DNA of 64,000 nt from Ulota crispa (Eukaryota > Streptophyta > Bryopsida > Orthotrichales > Orthotrichaceae), in NCBI GenBank assembly GCA_963920765.1, contig OY987244.1, forward strand, positions 9,054,501 to 9,118,500, read 5' to 3'. This document shows positions 11,473 through 23,000 of this stretch, one piece after another (positions within the stretch are counted from its first letter, which is position 1; each line of letters begins with the position of its first letter). The position numbers and the translations under genes are program-made. A model generated the notes under the pieces. The model was not told the DNA's origin. It was given only the letters and a program-made list of their open reading frames with translations, and did not search any database.

Positions 11473-12250
11473 TGTTGCTGAAAATTCTCCTCACACGAAA
11501 TCTGTATGTCCCTGCACAGAAACCTCAACATAAACACCAACGACACTTACACAGAAAACCTAACACAGAAACTGTCATTAAAAAGTATCCGAAAAACGTA
11601 TCTCGGAAGCATGCATGCAGCAGGATGCAATTTTTTTTCTTTCAAAGTTCATGATCAAACAAAAGTTCCAGACACACAAGTCTCAGTAGATTCCTCCACA
11701 ACAACCTCACCCTAAGCGCCAACGATACTCGCACACTGAAAACCTCACACAAAACGATGCCATCAAGATTGTCCCGAAATTATGAACTGGAAAATTGGGT
11801 ATAGGAATATTTCCTGAACAGAATTTCGCAGAATTTTGTTCTGGAAATGAAGGGAGAGTGAAGTGTCAAGGCAAGAAAATACAGTATGGCGGACGATTGA
11901 AAACCCACCGAAGCGTTTCAGGTGCGCGGAGCTCGCGATTGTGGTTGCCAGCAGGAGTCGAACAGCAAGGAGAATTTGGAATGGAGAGGGAAATTTTGAG
12001 TGGCGACGGCAGAGAAAAAGAACAGCGATGCGCAGGAGAGGCGAGATTGGAGGCGCGACATTTCTGGAGAGGCGGAAGGAGACGACGGTGGGCGAGAGAG
12101 ATCGAAGGAGCCCTCGTGTCCGGCAGGTGCGGCACTCGACGGTTACCCTAACAACCGCAACCGAAATTCGGTTGCCACTGCGTCCCTCCTGGCTCCCCTT
12201 CCAAAAAAAACTAAAAAATAATAGACTCTGGATCAGTGAAAACGTTTTGT
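11473..12250. promoter_or_regulatory. DOHH 5' leader and promoter region
   Basis: This segment is GC-richer than the flanking AT-rich DNA and lies directly upstream of the DOHH start codon. It has a diverged direct duplication: about 11521-11585 resembles 11704-11768, sharing blocks such as CCAACGA, ACACTGAAAACCT/ACACAGAAAACCT and CAC(A)CA. Open frames at 11795-12255 on both strands have no recognisable content and overlap each other, so I treat them as chance. No clear TATA box was chosen. Confidence 0.45.
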
Positions 12251-12639
12251 GCTAATTATCGCTTTTTTGCTATAGTGTTTTTTTGGAAAAATGTAAAATG
12301 TTTAGCAACTTCTATACACAGGTTTGGGAGTAGGAGCTTGGTTTTTAGGGTTTCATTTGATATCACCTCACTCTATTAGTGCAATATTCTAATTTTTCAC
12401 AAAGCCATCATGAGATTTAGCTTTGGTGAAAGGTTGGAAGCATCCAACTTTACATCTGTAAACAAAATGTAGCCATCCTTGTTACTCAACCTTTTTTGGT
12501 TAGAAAAAAAGCTAAGGCTACTTCATCCAAATTATTTTCATAGCTTTGGATTCTATTTTGAATTTACACAGTACATTGCGCTTCACACTAATTAACGCTA
12601 ACTTGCAGTAATTCAAGAAATAGATGAGAGGCGCATTAA

Positions 12640-13873
12640 GGTAGGAGCACCCATAAACGTCAAACTAAGGGTTTTGAACATGATGATTATTAACCCCTAA
12701 AGGACCAAGGAGCCCACTTTGGGCTTTTTGAGAACTCGGGCAGGCTCTATTGACTTCATAATTTGAAGATTTTCATGAAATTTTAGGATGGATGCTACTC
12801 ATCATAATCTACAAGTGAAGCTTTGTTTCATGATTCCGATAAGTAATGCAAAAGTTATAAGGTTTTTTTAATTTCAATGTCAAACCAAGCAACAAAAAAT
12901 ATATTCTAAATTTTTTAATTTTATTTTTATAGAACTGTATAGATTGATACCTACTCAAAAAGAATTGAATCACTCAATTCCAAATAATGAGGTAAGAGTT
13001 AAAAGGAGTTTTCTTTTGCGGGCAATGAAGGTAGGAAGAGGGTAAAAAAACATATCAAGTTATCTTTTACTCTCAATTCTAAAAAAATTCAAATGAAAAT
13101 GAAAATGAGAGTTACTAATTGTCTATTAAAGCATTCTCACCATTGGGATTAACAATTTTCAAATTCTTCCAAAACTTATTAGCATATTAGTTATATCTTT
13201 CATTCATCAAATACCTTTCACTTTGCAATTTTTGCCCGAATTTTTGTAAAAATGAATCCAATTTTTTTAATTAAACTTTATTATATATGCTTTCAACCCA
13301 TTTTCCAACATATTGCCAAAATTGCACAAGAAATACAACATATGTGTTTTTCTCTAAAAAGTTTGAAAAAAAAACTTCACCTTTTGGAAGGACTGGAAAA
13401 GCCTACATTTTGAAGTTTAAGCACATTGATCTTGCAATTGGTGGGGATATTCATTCTAAAATTTTGGGACAATGTACTTGTGCAAGTCAATCACAAGATC
13501 CTTTGGTTGGATTTGTTAAAAATTAAGTTTCAATGAAGATTTTGACCTTGCTTTGAGGACTAGTATTTTGAAGCAGTTTTGGGCCTCTAAACACAAAAGA
13601 ATTTTAGGGGTTAATAAACAACTAGCAAATTATAGGATCATATTAGGAATAGAAAAAAAAAAGAGTTTGCATTTTTGAGTATATTATTTGGATATTGTGA
13701 GAATAAGTTGTGAATTTTTAAAGAGCAAAATGCCATTGCACCCATAACCACTTTTAAGATTTTGTGTTCACATGTTGTACATCCTTGTCATTACCTCTAT
13801 TCACTTCCACATATTTTCCAAGATTTCAGAGGTGACAATTATGGGGACATTGATGCTTATGGGTGTTCCTACC
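12640..13873. mobile_element. TTAA-flanked inverted-repeat element (outer of a nested pair)
   Basis: The left end GGTAGGAGCACCCATAAAC at 12640 and the reverse complement of the right end, GGTAGGAACACCCATAAGC (to 13873), match at about 21 of 24 positions. TTAA stands on both sides (12636-12639 and 13874-13877), as expected for a TTAA target duplication. Another element (12694-13610) sits inside it, so the original was only about 310 bp. No transposase is encoded. Confidence 0.75.
12694..13610. mobile_element. TTAA-bounded CCCC...GGGG element
   Basis: TTAA (12690-12693) is followed by CCCCTAAAGGACCAAGG. The right end TTTTAGGGG (to 13610) is followed by TTAA (13611-13614). The terminus CCCCTAAAGGACC recurs in other elements of this window. 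The internal frame 13287-13526 (79 codons) has no recognisable domain. TTAA targets and CCC/GGG ends are characteristic of piggyBac-type elements; this would be a non-autonomous copy. Confidence 0.65.
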
Positions 13874-13937
13874 TTAATAAAGTAGCTCAAGAGAAATTCA
13901 AGAAAATTTGATATACAATGAACCATAGCCATTTTAA

Positions 13938-14260
13938 AGGGAAAATTTCATGGGTACCCTATTAAAGATTGCAATTATATTTACATAGACATCCCTACTT
14001 TTTCAGAAATTGCACAAACACCCTTGACCAAAATTTTCAAGCGTTTGTTACGCATGTCACTTCCCTTCTTCTTTTGTGTGCACATTGTTTATTTTTTATT
14101 TCATTACATTCCCTTCTTCAACATTGGTCATGAAAGAAGTACAAGCACAACAAATAAATGTTAGAAAATTATGGTTGAAGGGTACTTGTGTAATTTCTGA
14201 AAAAGCAAGAGTATCTATGTAAATATTGCAAACTTTAGGGGTATCCATGAAAATCTCCAT
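13938..14260. mobile_element. miniature element with about 95-bp terminal inverted repeats
   Basis: The left arm (AGGGAAAATTTCATGGGTACC...) and the reversed right arm (ATGGAGATTTTCATGGATACC...) stay similar for roughly 95 bases, through the shared block TTTACATAGA and then CTTTTTCAGAAATT. ATTTTAA(A) occurs on both sides (13931-13937 and 14261-14267), a 7-8 bp target duplication that would suit a Mutator- or hAT-type element. It is non-coding. Confidence 0.75.
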
Positions 14261-14269
14261 ATTTTAAAT

Positions 14270-15414
14270 ACCATTTTAACTATTGTTTCACATACTATAG
14301 GTTGAAAGCATATTTGTCATAAAATAATTCCCCAAAATTTTGCCCAATTATTCCATAAACTTTTCTTCAAAAATGCCCAATGTCAAACAAAACAAAAATT
14401 GAAATGCCAAATATTATAAAAGACATTAAGCTTAATTAATAATGGAAGGTCAAGGTTGATTTCAAGAGGGCTCAATCTACTTCAAATTTTATACCAAGGG
14501 CTACTTTTAGAAAGTGGAAGATGCTTAGAAAAAGGCTTAAGTCTACTAGAAAATTTGGTTGCATACCAAATAACAACTTATTTTGAAAGTGCCCAATCTT
14601 GTTTAATTACAAAATCAGATGCCAAATTGATTTTCTCTCAAAAAATAATTGATTCAGCATAGACATGTTGAATTTGCTCTCAACCTACAGTAGTGTTACT
14701 CAAATGGTTGGAGTTTCATGGAGACTTTGCTAGCAAGTAACTCATTTAGAGAATGCATGAAGAACGATGCACTCTAGAATCTCTACCACCTTCTATTTGG
14801 AAAACTGGAAAGAATTGTGGCTCAAACTTTGCTTGGAAAATAATGACAATATGAGTGCCCCATTTTTGTACTAATTATACAAAATCCTCCCAAATTTGTG
14901 TGAAGGATTCTTGCACTAATCTAAGTCTTGCACTCATTGAAATAAGTTGTTTATTGTGTTTGTGCAGATTTTATACATAGTATGTACATAGAAATACATG
15001 CATACATGATTTTGGCCTTTGTTGGTTATTTTCTTAATTTTTTATTAAGCTTTTGGCACGACGTGCTACTTCTCCCTTTGTGCATTGTTCCAAAGGTGAT
15101 ATAGGATTGTGATGTCTTCATCTTCACTTGTGGCATAACATGGTTTATGAAATACTAAGATCTAATGGATAATTATATTAATATCTAATGCATTTATGGC
15201 GTGTCCTTTATACTCATTAAGAAACAAATTGAAGTATAGATTTAAAAATAGAAAGTAAAAAACGTTTTGCTTTGAGGCTTTGTGACTTTTGTTTATCTTG
15301 TCAAAAATAACCTTTGACTTTAGCCTTGAAATCATGCATAATTAGTCACCTCCTATAAAAATCTATAAATAATTTCTTTCACTTTTATGAATACAAAAAA
15401 CAATCTTTTTTTGT
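14270..15414. other. AT-rich intergenic, no gene seen
   Basis: No supported frame; the 68-codon frame at 14456 has no recognisable content. Confidence 0.45.
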
Positions 15415-15418
15415 TTAA

Positions 15419-16159
15419 GGGTGATTGCAAGAATGACCTATTCTGCTTCCTGTCCTCTTCACCTCTTGCAAATGGTTTTTGGGTCTTATCTTTTGCGGTT
15501 TTAGTCATTTTGATTTAAAATTTCAAAATAAGATGAACATGAAAGTTATTGACATTTGGTGATTTTTAAAAAAAAAAAAAAAATTATTTTACTGTTTTAA
15601 AGTGAACCCCAATTGCATGTCTTCCTTGGCAATTTTGGTGGATTTTAGTACTATTTTGGATTGGAAAAAGCAAATCTCATGCCACAAATTAGGGAAGTTG
15701 TTCATTAGGAAGCATTACATGGATTTGTAAATCAATTTTACGAAACTCAAAAAACTCTGCCCTGCACATTGTCTCAAAAAGGCATCCTTTCTCCCTCCAT
15801 CAGTGAAAGACAAAAATCTTCCTCCAAAAAGCACTTGCATCACTTCAAGCTAATGAGAGAGATTAAAAATGGCCACTTTTTATTTTATTTTTTTGAATTC
15901 TTTTACTATTTTCTAAAAAGCAAAAGAGAAATTGTCTTTTTATTGGTAATTTATGTTCCTCTATTTTTGTGCATAAGTTTTAGAATAATTTTTTTTCTAG
16001 TTTTGAATTTTCACAAGTATGCTATTTTAAGTGCTTTACAAATTTTCTATATTTTATTTTATTTAAAAAAATTTATTCCAAAAGCTCATAGTACTTCCTA
16101 GTACTACCAGTTTTTAGGGTGTTTGAAACAAAACTTGCAGGTCATTCTTGCAACTACCC
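15419..16159. mobile_element. TTAA-flanked element with GGGTGATTGCAAG termini (copy 1)
   Basis: The left end GGGTGATTGCAAGAATGACC (15419) and the reversed right end GGGTAGTTGCAAGAATGACC match at 18 of 20 positions. TTAA stands on both sides (15415-15418 and 16160-16163). A second copy lies at 48503-49241 in the opposite direction. The 110-codon frame at 15769-16101 is hydrophobic and low in complexity, not a recognised protein. Confidence 0.8.
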
Positions 16160-16743
16160 TTAAATACTTCAATAAAAATAAAAATAAATTCAAAAAAAGT
16201 TAAATTAGAATTTTTGAGTAATGTATTTTTGAATTAACGTTGCTCATGATAAACATTACATGTTTGATACATAGCAAACCTAAACTAATTTGTAAGATTA
16301 TTAAATTTTCTTAGACCCAATTCTCTTTTCTCACACTAATATTAATTCATTCCATGGTTGTCACACTTGACACAAGATTGCTTCAACCTTGGCAACTTCT
16401 ACACAATTTTAATGACTCAAATGCAATGAATGAATGATGATATGGATGCAAAAGGCACAATGTAGAACAAGTTTTTTTTAGAAAACAAAAAAGAGAAACC
16501 CAAATAGGATAAAGTAGAATAAATAAAGCATACTTAAATCTCATGAACAAAAAATAAGAATACAAGAACAATGCCATAACGGTGAGCTAGAACTCTTAAA
16601 GCTACACAAATGCATCCTTGAAACCGTAAGAATCTCTTCAATCTCAAATTCCTTTTGTACTACTACTAACTATAAGAACATTCTCAAGTGCTTCCATTTG
16701 CTTAGAAGTTTTCATAGCAACTTTTACCAAGCAAGTTTCTTAA

Positions 16744-17005
16744 CCCCTCAAGGATCGAGCCTTTTTTTTTGTGGTAATCATGGATAACTGCCTCTTTTGG
16801 GGGAATGAGTAGAAAGGTAGAATTTTTTTTTTTTTTGGAGATTTCAGCCATAGGATCTTGCTCTAGACTATAGGAGGTACTTGAGGAAAAATAATCATGT
16901 CATTTCAGATGATGAGGATTGAGATATCAACATTTGAAGTGAAGAAAAAAAGTTTTTTTTTCTCTACAGCCCAAATTTTTAGAAGCCTTTGACTACTTCT
17001 ATATC

Positions 17006-17036
<31 letters not shown>

Positions 17037-17718
17037 ATGCAAAATTGAGATTTATTTTTTTCATGTAGAAGACCAAGTTAGGTATGTATGGGAATATTTT
17101 TAAATGAATTGGAAGTGTGAATCATACTTTGTAAAATCTTGTAATGCAGTAAGGCCATGAAATTTGCATATACATTGGGCAAAATTGGAGGATTTATGTA
17201 AAGTTCAAAAATCTGAGTTACTTTGATCCAAATGGTAAAAACCAAAGAATCTTAGCCAACTACAACTTGGAAAAAAAAGTCAAAAAACAAATACAAGACA
17301 AATACATAAAGAGCTCAAAAAAGTAAAGCACCAGATTTTACAAGGGGCAAAAGGAATGGAGGTTTGGGAGTCCCATACCTACCTGCAAACTAAAACTTCT
17401 CAAATATCAATCAAAATTGAATGATTCAAAGCTTCCCACGTATATATAAATCTAAAGAACCAATTTCAGATTTTTATTTAAAGAAAATGCAATTTTTAGA
17501 GAAGTTTTTGGGTTGCCCGCCCTTCCCCTTTATTCAAAAATTTGTGCATAACTTCTTTAATAAATGTCAAATGAAGAAAAATTTAGATGCCTACATAGAT
17601 ATTTGAATTCCCCATCCTCAATAAAAGTTTCAAAAATCACACAAAGTAGTATAGTCATAGGTACGTACATGCCCAAAATCCCATTTGTCCCCCAAAGGGA
17701 CAATTGTCCTATAGGGGT
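16744..17718. mobile_element. TTAA-bounded CCCC...GGGG element, family A (reverse copy)
   Basis: TTAA (16740-16743) precedes CCCCTCAAGGATCGAGCC, and the right end CCTATAGGGGT (to 17718) is followed by TTAA (17719-17722). The interior is the reverse complement of the element at 46239-47171 and of the partial copy near 52460-53040. It includes the shared block TGCATATACAYTRGGC next to a conserved TTGGAGGATTTAT. A 28-base A-run at 17006-17033 is an expansion inside this copy. Non-coding. Confidence 0.75.
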
Positions 17719-18042
17719 TTAAGATAAAAGCTTCTTGCTATTTACAATCTATCACTTATCCAACTTTTATAGGCTTTCACAAGTTTTCAAAATGTTCCAT
17801 AAGTTTTTGGGTTGTTTTCCAAGGTTTCAAAATGCTTTTAGAATCCAAAATGCTTTTAAAAGGTTCTAACATGTGGTTGTAACAAATAACTCACATGCAA
17901 TTTATTGGTTCTTCACATACATACAGTTGACTTGCAAAACAAACTCTAAACCAAGTGGCCACCCTAATCCCAGCCACAATCTACTAAACATTTTAAAACA
18001 TGTGGATAAAAGCTATGGATTTACAACATCAAAATTTTGTAT

Positions 18043-18324
18043 CATTAGGAAAAATATGGGGCCCCAATAAGGCCTTGAGTTTGCGGGGGTCCCTAACCAT
18101 GGGAACCCGGTTCCCAATGAAATCATGCGCAGGTTGACATGGCATCATTGATGCCACATTAACTTTTCAAAATTTTTAATTAAAAATAAAATAAAAAAGG
18201 TTTCATAAAATTAATTTTTTCTAGCCCATCATCAAGGACTGGTTCTCCACATGGGGAACCAAAAAAATGGAGGGCTGGAATTGTTTATAAAAGGCCTTAT
18301 TGAGGCCCCATGTTTTTCCTAATG
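18043..18324. repeat. foldback element
   Basis: CATTAGGAAAAATATGGGGC (18043) and the reverse complement of the segment ending at 18324 (CATTAGGAAAAACATGGGGC) form arms that stay matched through AATAAGGCCTT, about 38 bases. Inside, ACCATGGGAACC and GGTTCTCCACATGG form a second pair. No clear target duplication. Non-coding. Confidence 0.65.
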
Positions 18325-18740
18325 GTAATACATTAATTACAAGTGTATGCATGGTAGGCATATGGCAAAATGTGGATATAATAGATATAACATTATTCTT
18401 ATGTAGATTAATACACCATTCTATAACAAAGAATTTATCCACATCAACCAAAACTGATAGAGCCAAAGTTGCAATAATAGATGAATAATTTTACACTTTT
18501 GCACAATTGTATAGAACAAGTTTTTCTATTTTCTATTAGTAGAACTAATAAACATAAAGGAACTAATAATTGGAACACAAAGAATATACAATAGTCACTA
18601 CAATTCTCATTGTGAAGAATAATAAACCTTCACAGCATATGTTAAGGAAATCGAAGATGGTAATAGAAAATTGTATATTTACATTTTGGAGTTTTCACTT
18701 CTCATTCATTTTTCTAGCATCGAAATTCCAAGTGTAATTC

Positions 18741-18742
<2 letters not shown>

Positions 18743-18792
<50 letters not shown>
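18743..18792. repeat. 50-base poly-T run
   Basis: An uninterrupted T-run of 50 bases is followed by GTTTT units (18793-18807). Read on the minus strand this is an A-rich tail after AAAAC repeats, as left by a retroposed RNA. I could not identify a SINE, LINE or processed gene body in the adjacent 18808-19250. Confidence 0.8.
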
Positions 18793-18793
<1 letters not shown>

Positions 18794-18809
18794 TTTTGTT
18801 TTGTTTTAG

Positions 18810-20008
18810 GCGAGAGTTTGGAGATATACATTGAGCTCAAGCAGCCCATAAATTGCCTTTGGTTATCTTGAACGAGCCAAGGTTCCAACTGAACCTGCAC
18901 TTGGTTACCTTAAATTCTAAGACCCCAAAGTCAATTTGATTAGTCAAGAACTTTTTTTTTTTCCGGGACCAGCATAGTTTTCTATTTATTACCAGCCAAA
19001 ACATGACCATCCATAATTAATTAAGGTGATTATTAATTATGATTTTAATGGAGATCTTGGCTTCCAACAACTCATTGATATCAATAGAAAACGATAATTC
19101 TCCTATCAACATACTCTTGGTAAGATATCAGCAAAGTCAATATCCACTTACTAGAATCCTCACCAAGCAAAAAAAATCCCGTAACTTTGTTTATGTACCG
19201 GTTTCACATCCTCTAATCGGGCATTAGAACAGACTTTTTGCTAAGAACCGGCTAGCTTTGCACTTCAGACCAGTCCCCTCCGGATATTGTTTCAGGCTGC
19301 ACCGACTCATACTTGACATTCGTTCAGAATAGGGAGTTCGGTGGTCACTCTTGTCACACTAATGACGAAGTCAGTTCCTATAGTTAAGGGTTTGGTTATA
19401 GTTCTAGTACTGAGACCACCTCTGAGAAGGAGAATGTTGATATTCCTGTTCTTTACTCCAGTGACGTAGGTTTAGTTTTCACATCTCTAACAAACAGACT
19501 CACATGCTAAACTCATACAGCGACAGAAATCCTTCTTCTTATTGCTGGACAAAAGCTCCCACAAACACGAGGGCTGGATAAACCACCAAGCTGATCATCA
19601 GGGGATACAGATTCCTAGATACTAGCACTGCAGAATAGTGACGAAAAGCAAAAACCAGAAACTACGTTGCTTGAACTGCACTGAGGACCAGAATGTCGCC
19701 AATAAAACATTAATTTCATCATGTTTTTGCCACTCACGGAAAAATAAAAAGCACAAAGATTTTTGATGCTAATAGTGGAGAGAGTGGGAAAGCGAAATCT
19801 CATTCTCTAGTGGAGGTCGGGAAGCCAAGAGGGAATCAGAGATACGAGAGACCGCTCCTTGAAGCTCCAAGACGCAGCAAGACACTGCGAGCTGGTTCAT
19901 GCATCACACTCCGGTGAATCAGAGTCGAAAGCATTCCTCATACGCTACGAAATCACTAAACGATACAGAACAAAAAAATCATAGGAGGGTTGGACCCTTT
20001 TTTCTGTT
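18810..20008. other. spacer and probable 3' untranslated region of the CEP295-like gene
   Basis: No supported coding frame. The part nearest 20008 is directly downstream of the stop codon of the minus-strand gene. Confidence 0.45.
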
Positions 20009-23000
20009 TCAGAGAGAATTCCTTGCGGAAGGTGGTCGTGAATTACGCAGCCTTTGTCGATGTTCCTGAAACACAAACAACTGAAATCCTGAAAGAGTAT
20101 ACACAGCCAGGAGAAAAGAAAAAGGAACATGAAAAAGTGTGTTCTTGTTATGGATTCGTTCTGATAATGAGTTCAGGTTTTGTGGTGGTTTACCAGATCA
20201 AGTTGAAGAGCTTTTTTCCGTCTTTCAATAACCCTCTGACGGCTTTCAGGGTCTTTGGCCATGACGACTGGAAGATAGTTATCATCCTGAGAGCTCTTTG
20301 ACGTGGAATCTGGCATCTCCTGTTCACTCGAAGTCTGTTCCTTTACCAGCCGGCTTTTAGGAACAGATGTTGGTCGTCTTTTGTTCCTTACTGGAGGAGC
20401 CTTCTCATATGGAGACCTCTTTCTTGTGGGAGCACAACATCCGTTCTGAACAGCAGAGGGTTTCAGTGCAGCATCCTGGTCACTGAGAGACCAGACGCTC
20501 TGGGACACTGGTTTGGGTTTCTTCAAGTTTTGACGGGCCTGGCTTTGTGAAAAATTTGTGTTGGCAGGTGAACTTTCTCGAACAGGAGTTGAGTTTGGCC
20601 GGGCGTCTTTGCGTATAGGCTTCTGACCAACTGCTTTGATGAGCTGAGGAGGTGGTTTGAACCTGACGTTTTTCACCCGTTGAAGGTTTAGTCAGAGTTT
20701 GCTATGGTGCAGAATAACTGCTTGTTATAACATTGGTAGGCCTTGCAGACATTTCACTCTGTAGGGTGTTTTTTATTATCTTGGCAATTTTCATGGTAAA
20801 GACGTCTGAGTTAAAAGGAGGTTGCAGACCAAATTGTCGAAAATTGAGTATGGGAATAACTCATACCTCTGGATTTTAGGTGACGAGTTTCCATTACCAA
20901 CATCCTCTGCACTCGGAGAAACGGGCTTGCTCCGACTCCTCTTCTCTGCCGCAGTTTGAGGGGTTCCAATGTCGGGAAGCTTAGCCGTATTCCATGGAGA
21001 AAAATCTACTGATCCAGAAAGTAGCATTCGATCTTCGGCGTCCTCTGAGTTCATACCTGCTTTCCTCCAACTTCCAGAACAATGAGGCGACCCCTCCCCC
21101 CAAAATGGAACCTCTGTAGTTGCAATAAGTTTCAGCAAGCTCAATGCTCAATAATGCTATAGCCTTGAGCTCGCAATACAACGTTCAACGACACCCTTCT
21201 TTCACTTGACTCTAAACTTGACACAACCCTTTTTTTTATCTTTTAAATTCGGAGTGTGGAATAAAAACGCAACTGCACAAGTAAACATGCTTAACGAATT
21301 TGCAAAAACCAAAAATTATCCAATATACTTGACGATTATACCTGGCTGCTGGTTTCTCAACTTCTCAGCCCCATTTGAAAGCGCATATTCCCTAGTGTGG
21401 TCTTCCATTTGGAGAGTAGGTCTCTTACGCTGATCTTCCGCGGTCACTTTATCCCAATTGCCTGCAGTATGTGCAGCAACAGGCCGTCTTTGCCGTGGCC
21501 TTCCAGAAAATTCGTTGGCAGCGGGTTTAACACCATTAGGCAGTCTATGCTGAGGAACAGGAGATTCCCGGGCATCTTTTCTCTGTCTAGTCGGTGTCAC
21601 TTTCTCATTTTCATCGTTGTGATTATTCCAATATCTAATGGGCGTACTCGCATTCTTTCTGAAGTTTCCGTGGCCATTCGTTTCGGGGGAAGGCAAGCCA
21701 TTTTCAACAACTTCCTTCACGAGCTGTTCTCGGATTACTGCCTGACCACTCCGTACAACCTGGTGGGGAGCACAATCCCGAACCTCAACCGTTCTTTTCT
21801 CCAATCTATCTCGAACGCTCTGACTGTGGAATTCTGCAGCCTGGTTTTCAGTCCACCTGCTCTGCACTAATCTCTTCTCCAAAACTCGCCTGATTCCATG
21901 GTCATCTCTGGAACCATTTTCTTGGGGCATGTTTGTCCCTTCATACAATTTAGTTTCTCTGACATCTCTTACTTCAAAAGTTCTGTTCGTTACAGGACCA
22001 GGAGCTCTCTCCCTCGCACCTGTCATGTTTCCGTTTCCATTTCCATTTCCATTTTCAAAAAATCTATCATGCACAACTCCATGATCAAATTTTCCGTTGC
22101 GATGCAATACGCCATCTCCAACAGCCGGGGCTCTCCCATTTTCCACCGTCACCACCCTGGTCTCACGTGTGTCCTTTCGAGAGGTCACAGAGCATGCTCT
22201 TGAAGAATCGGCTGAAATTGGCACAAAATCAGTTTCAAGATCAGTGTGAACTTTAGACCGTACCGTACCATTCTTGTTCATCGAACACAGTAACTCAGTC
22301 TTCTTCACAATACCCTGTTGTACACTATGGGGTTTAGTACTTCTCTCTACTTTTCGAGTGACATGATTTCTTCTTAAAGGGCTTGGATTATCACTACTAA
22401 TTTCTCTCAGTAGTGTTTTAAGCTCGTCCATGTACGTCCCCCCCAAAGCTGGTTTCCCTGCTGCCCTCTCTCGCGGATTTGTATTCATATAACCGCTTGA
22501 AAAATTTCTCGTCACCGGTGGTCCACGGTTAAAATCATAGAAACATCTCTCCGGAGACGAGGCAGCACTCCACGTAGATGGGCTAGCGTGGTCCTGCAAA
22601 ACAAATGTCTCACTTCGCAAATGAAACAGTTCCAATGACGAGATCCTTGTCGGGAACAGCCAAAGATCATGACACGCCAATATCAACAATTTCATGAATG
22701 ATAGTACTCCACAGAAGGTTTAACATCAGATTTCACTACTTTGCTAGACATCGGAAAAACAAACAAACGTGTACTAGTTTAATGGAACTATAAGGGGGGC
22801 ATAAAGACTTAGGAAGATAAAAAGACCTGCATTTACCTTGTGAAGCTTCTCTGGCAGCCTGGAGGTTGGTTGGTTTATGGTCTGTTTATCCCTTTCTACA
22901 TGGAGTTCTCGATTGGGGCTTGAACCAGAGCTCAATGCTGGTGAAGACACTGTGGCACTGCGGATACGTTCGTCTAGCTCCCTCACCTGTGCATTCAGGA

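Noticed and set aside
11795..12255. Open frames of 118 and 130 codons (plus) and 89 codons (minus) upstream of DOHH
   Set aside because: They overlap one another in a GC-richer leader region, have Arg-rich compositional translations, and show no domain; chance frames are expected there.
17006..17033. 28-base A-run as a retroposon tail
   Set aside because: It lies inside a TTAA element at a place where the other copies have a short A-run, so it is a local expansion.
21397..22203. Long plus-strand frames opposite the CEP295-like gene
   Set aside because: Antisense shadows of its large exon 14; no independent support.
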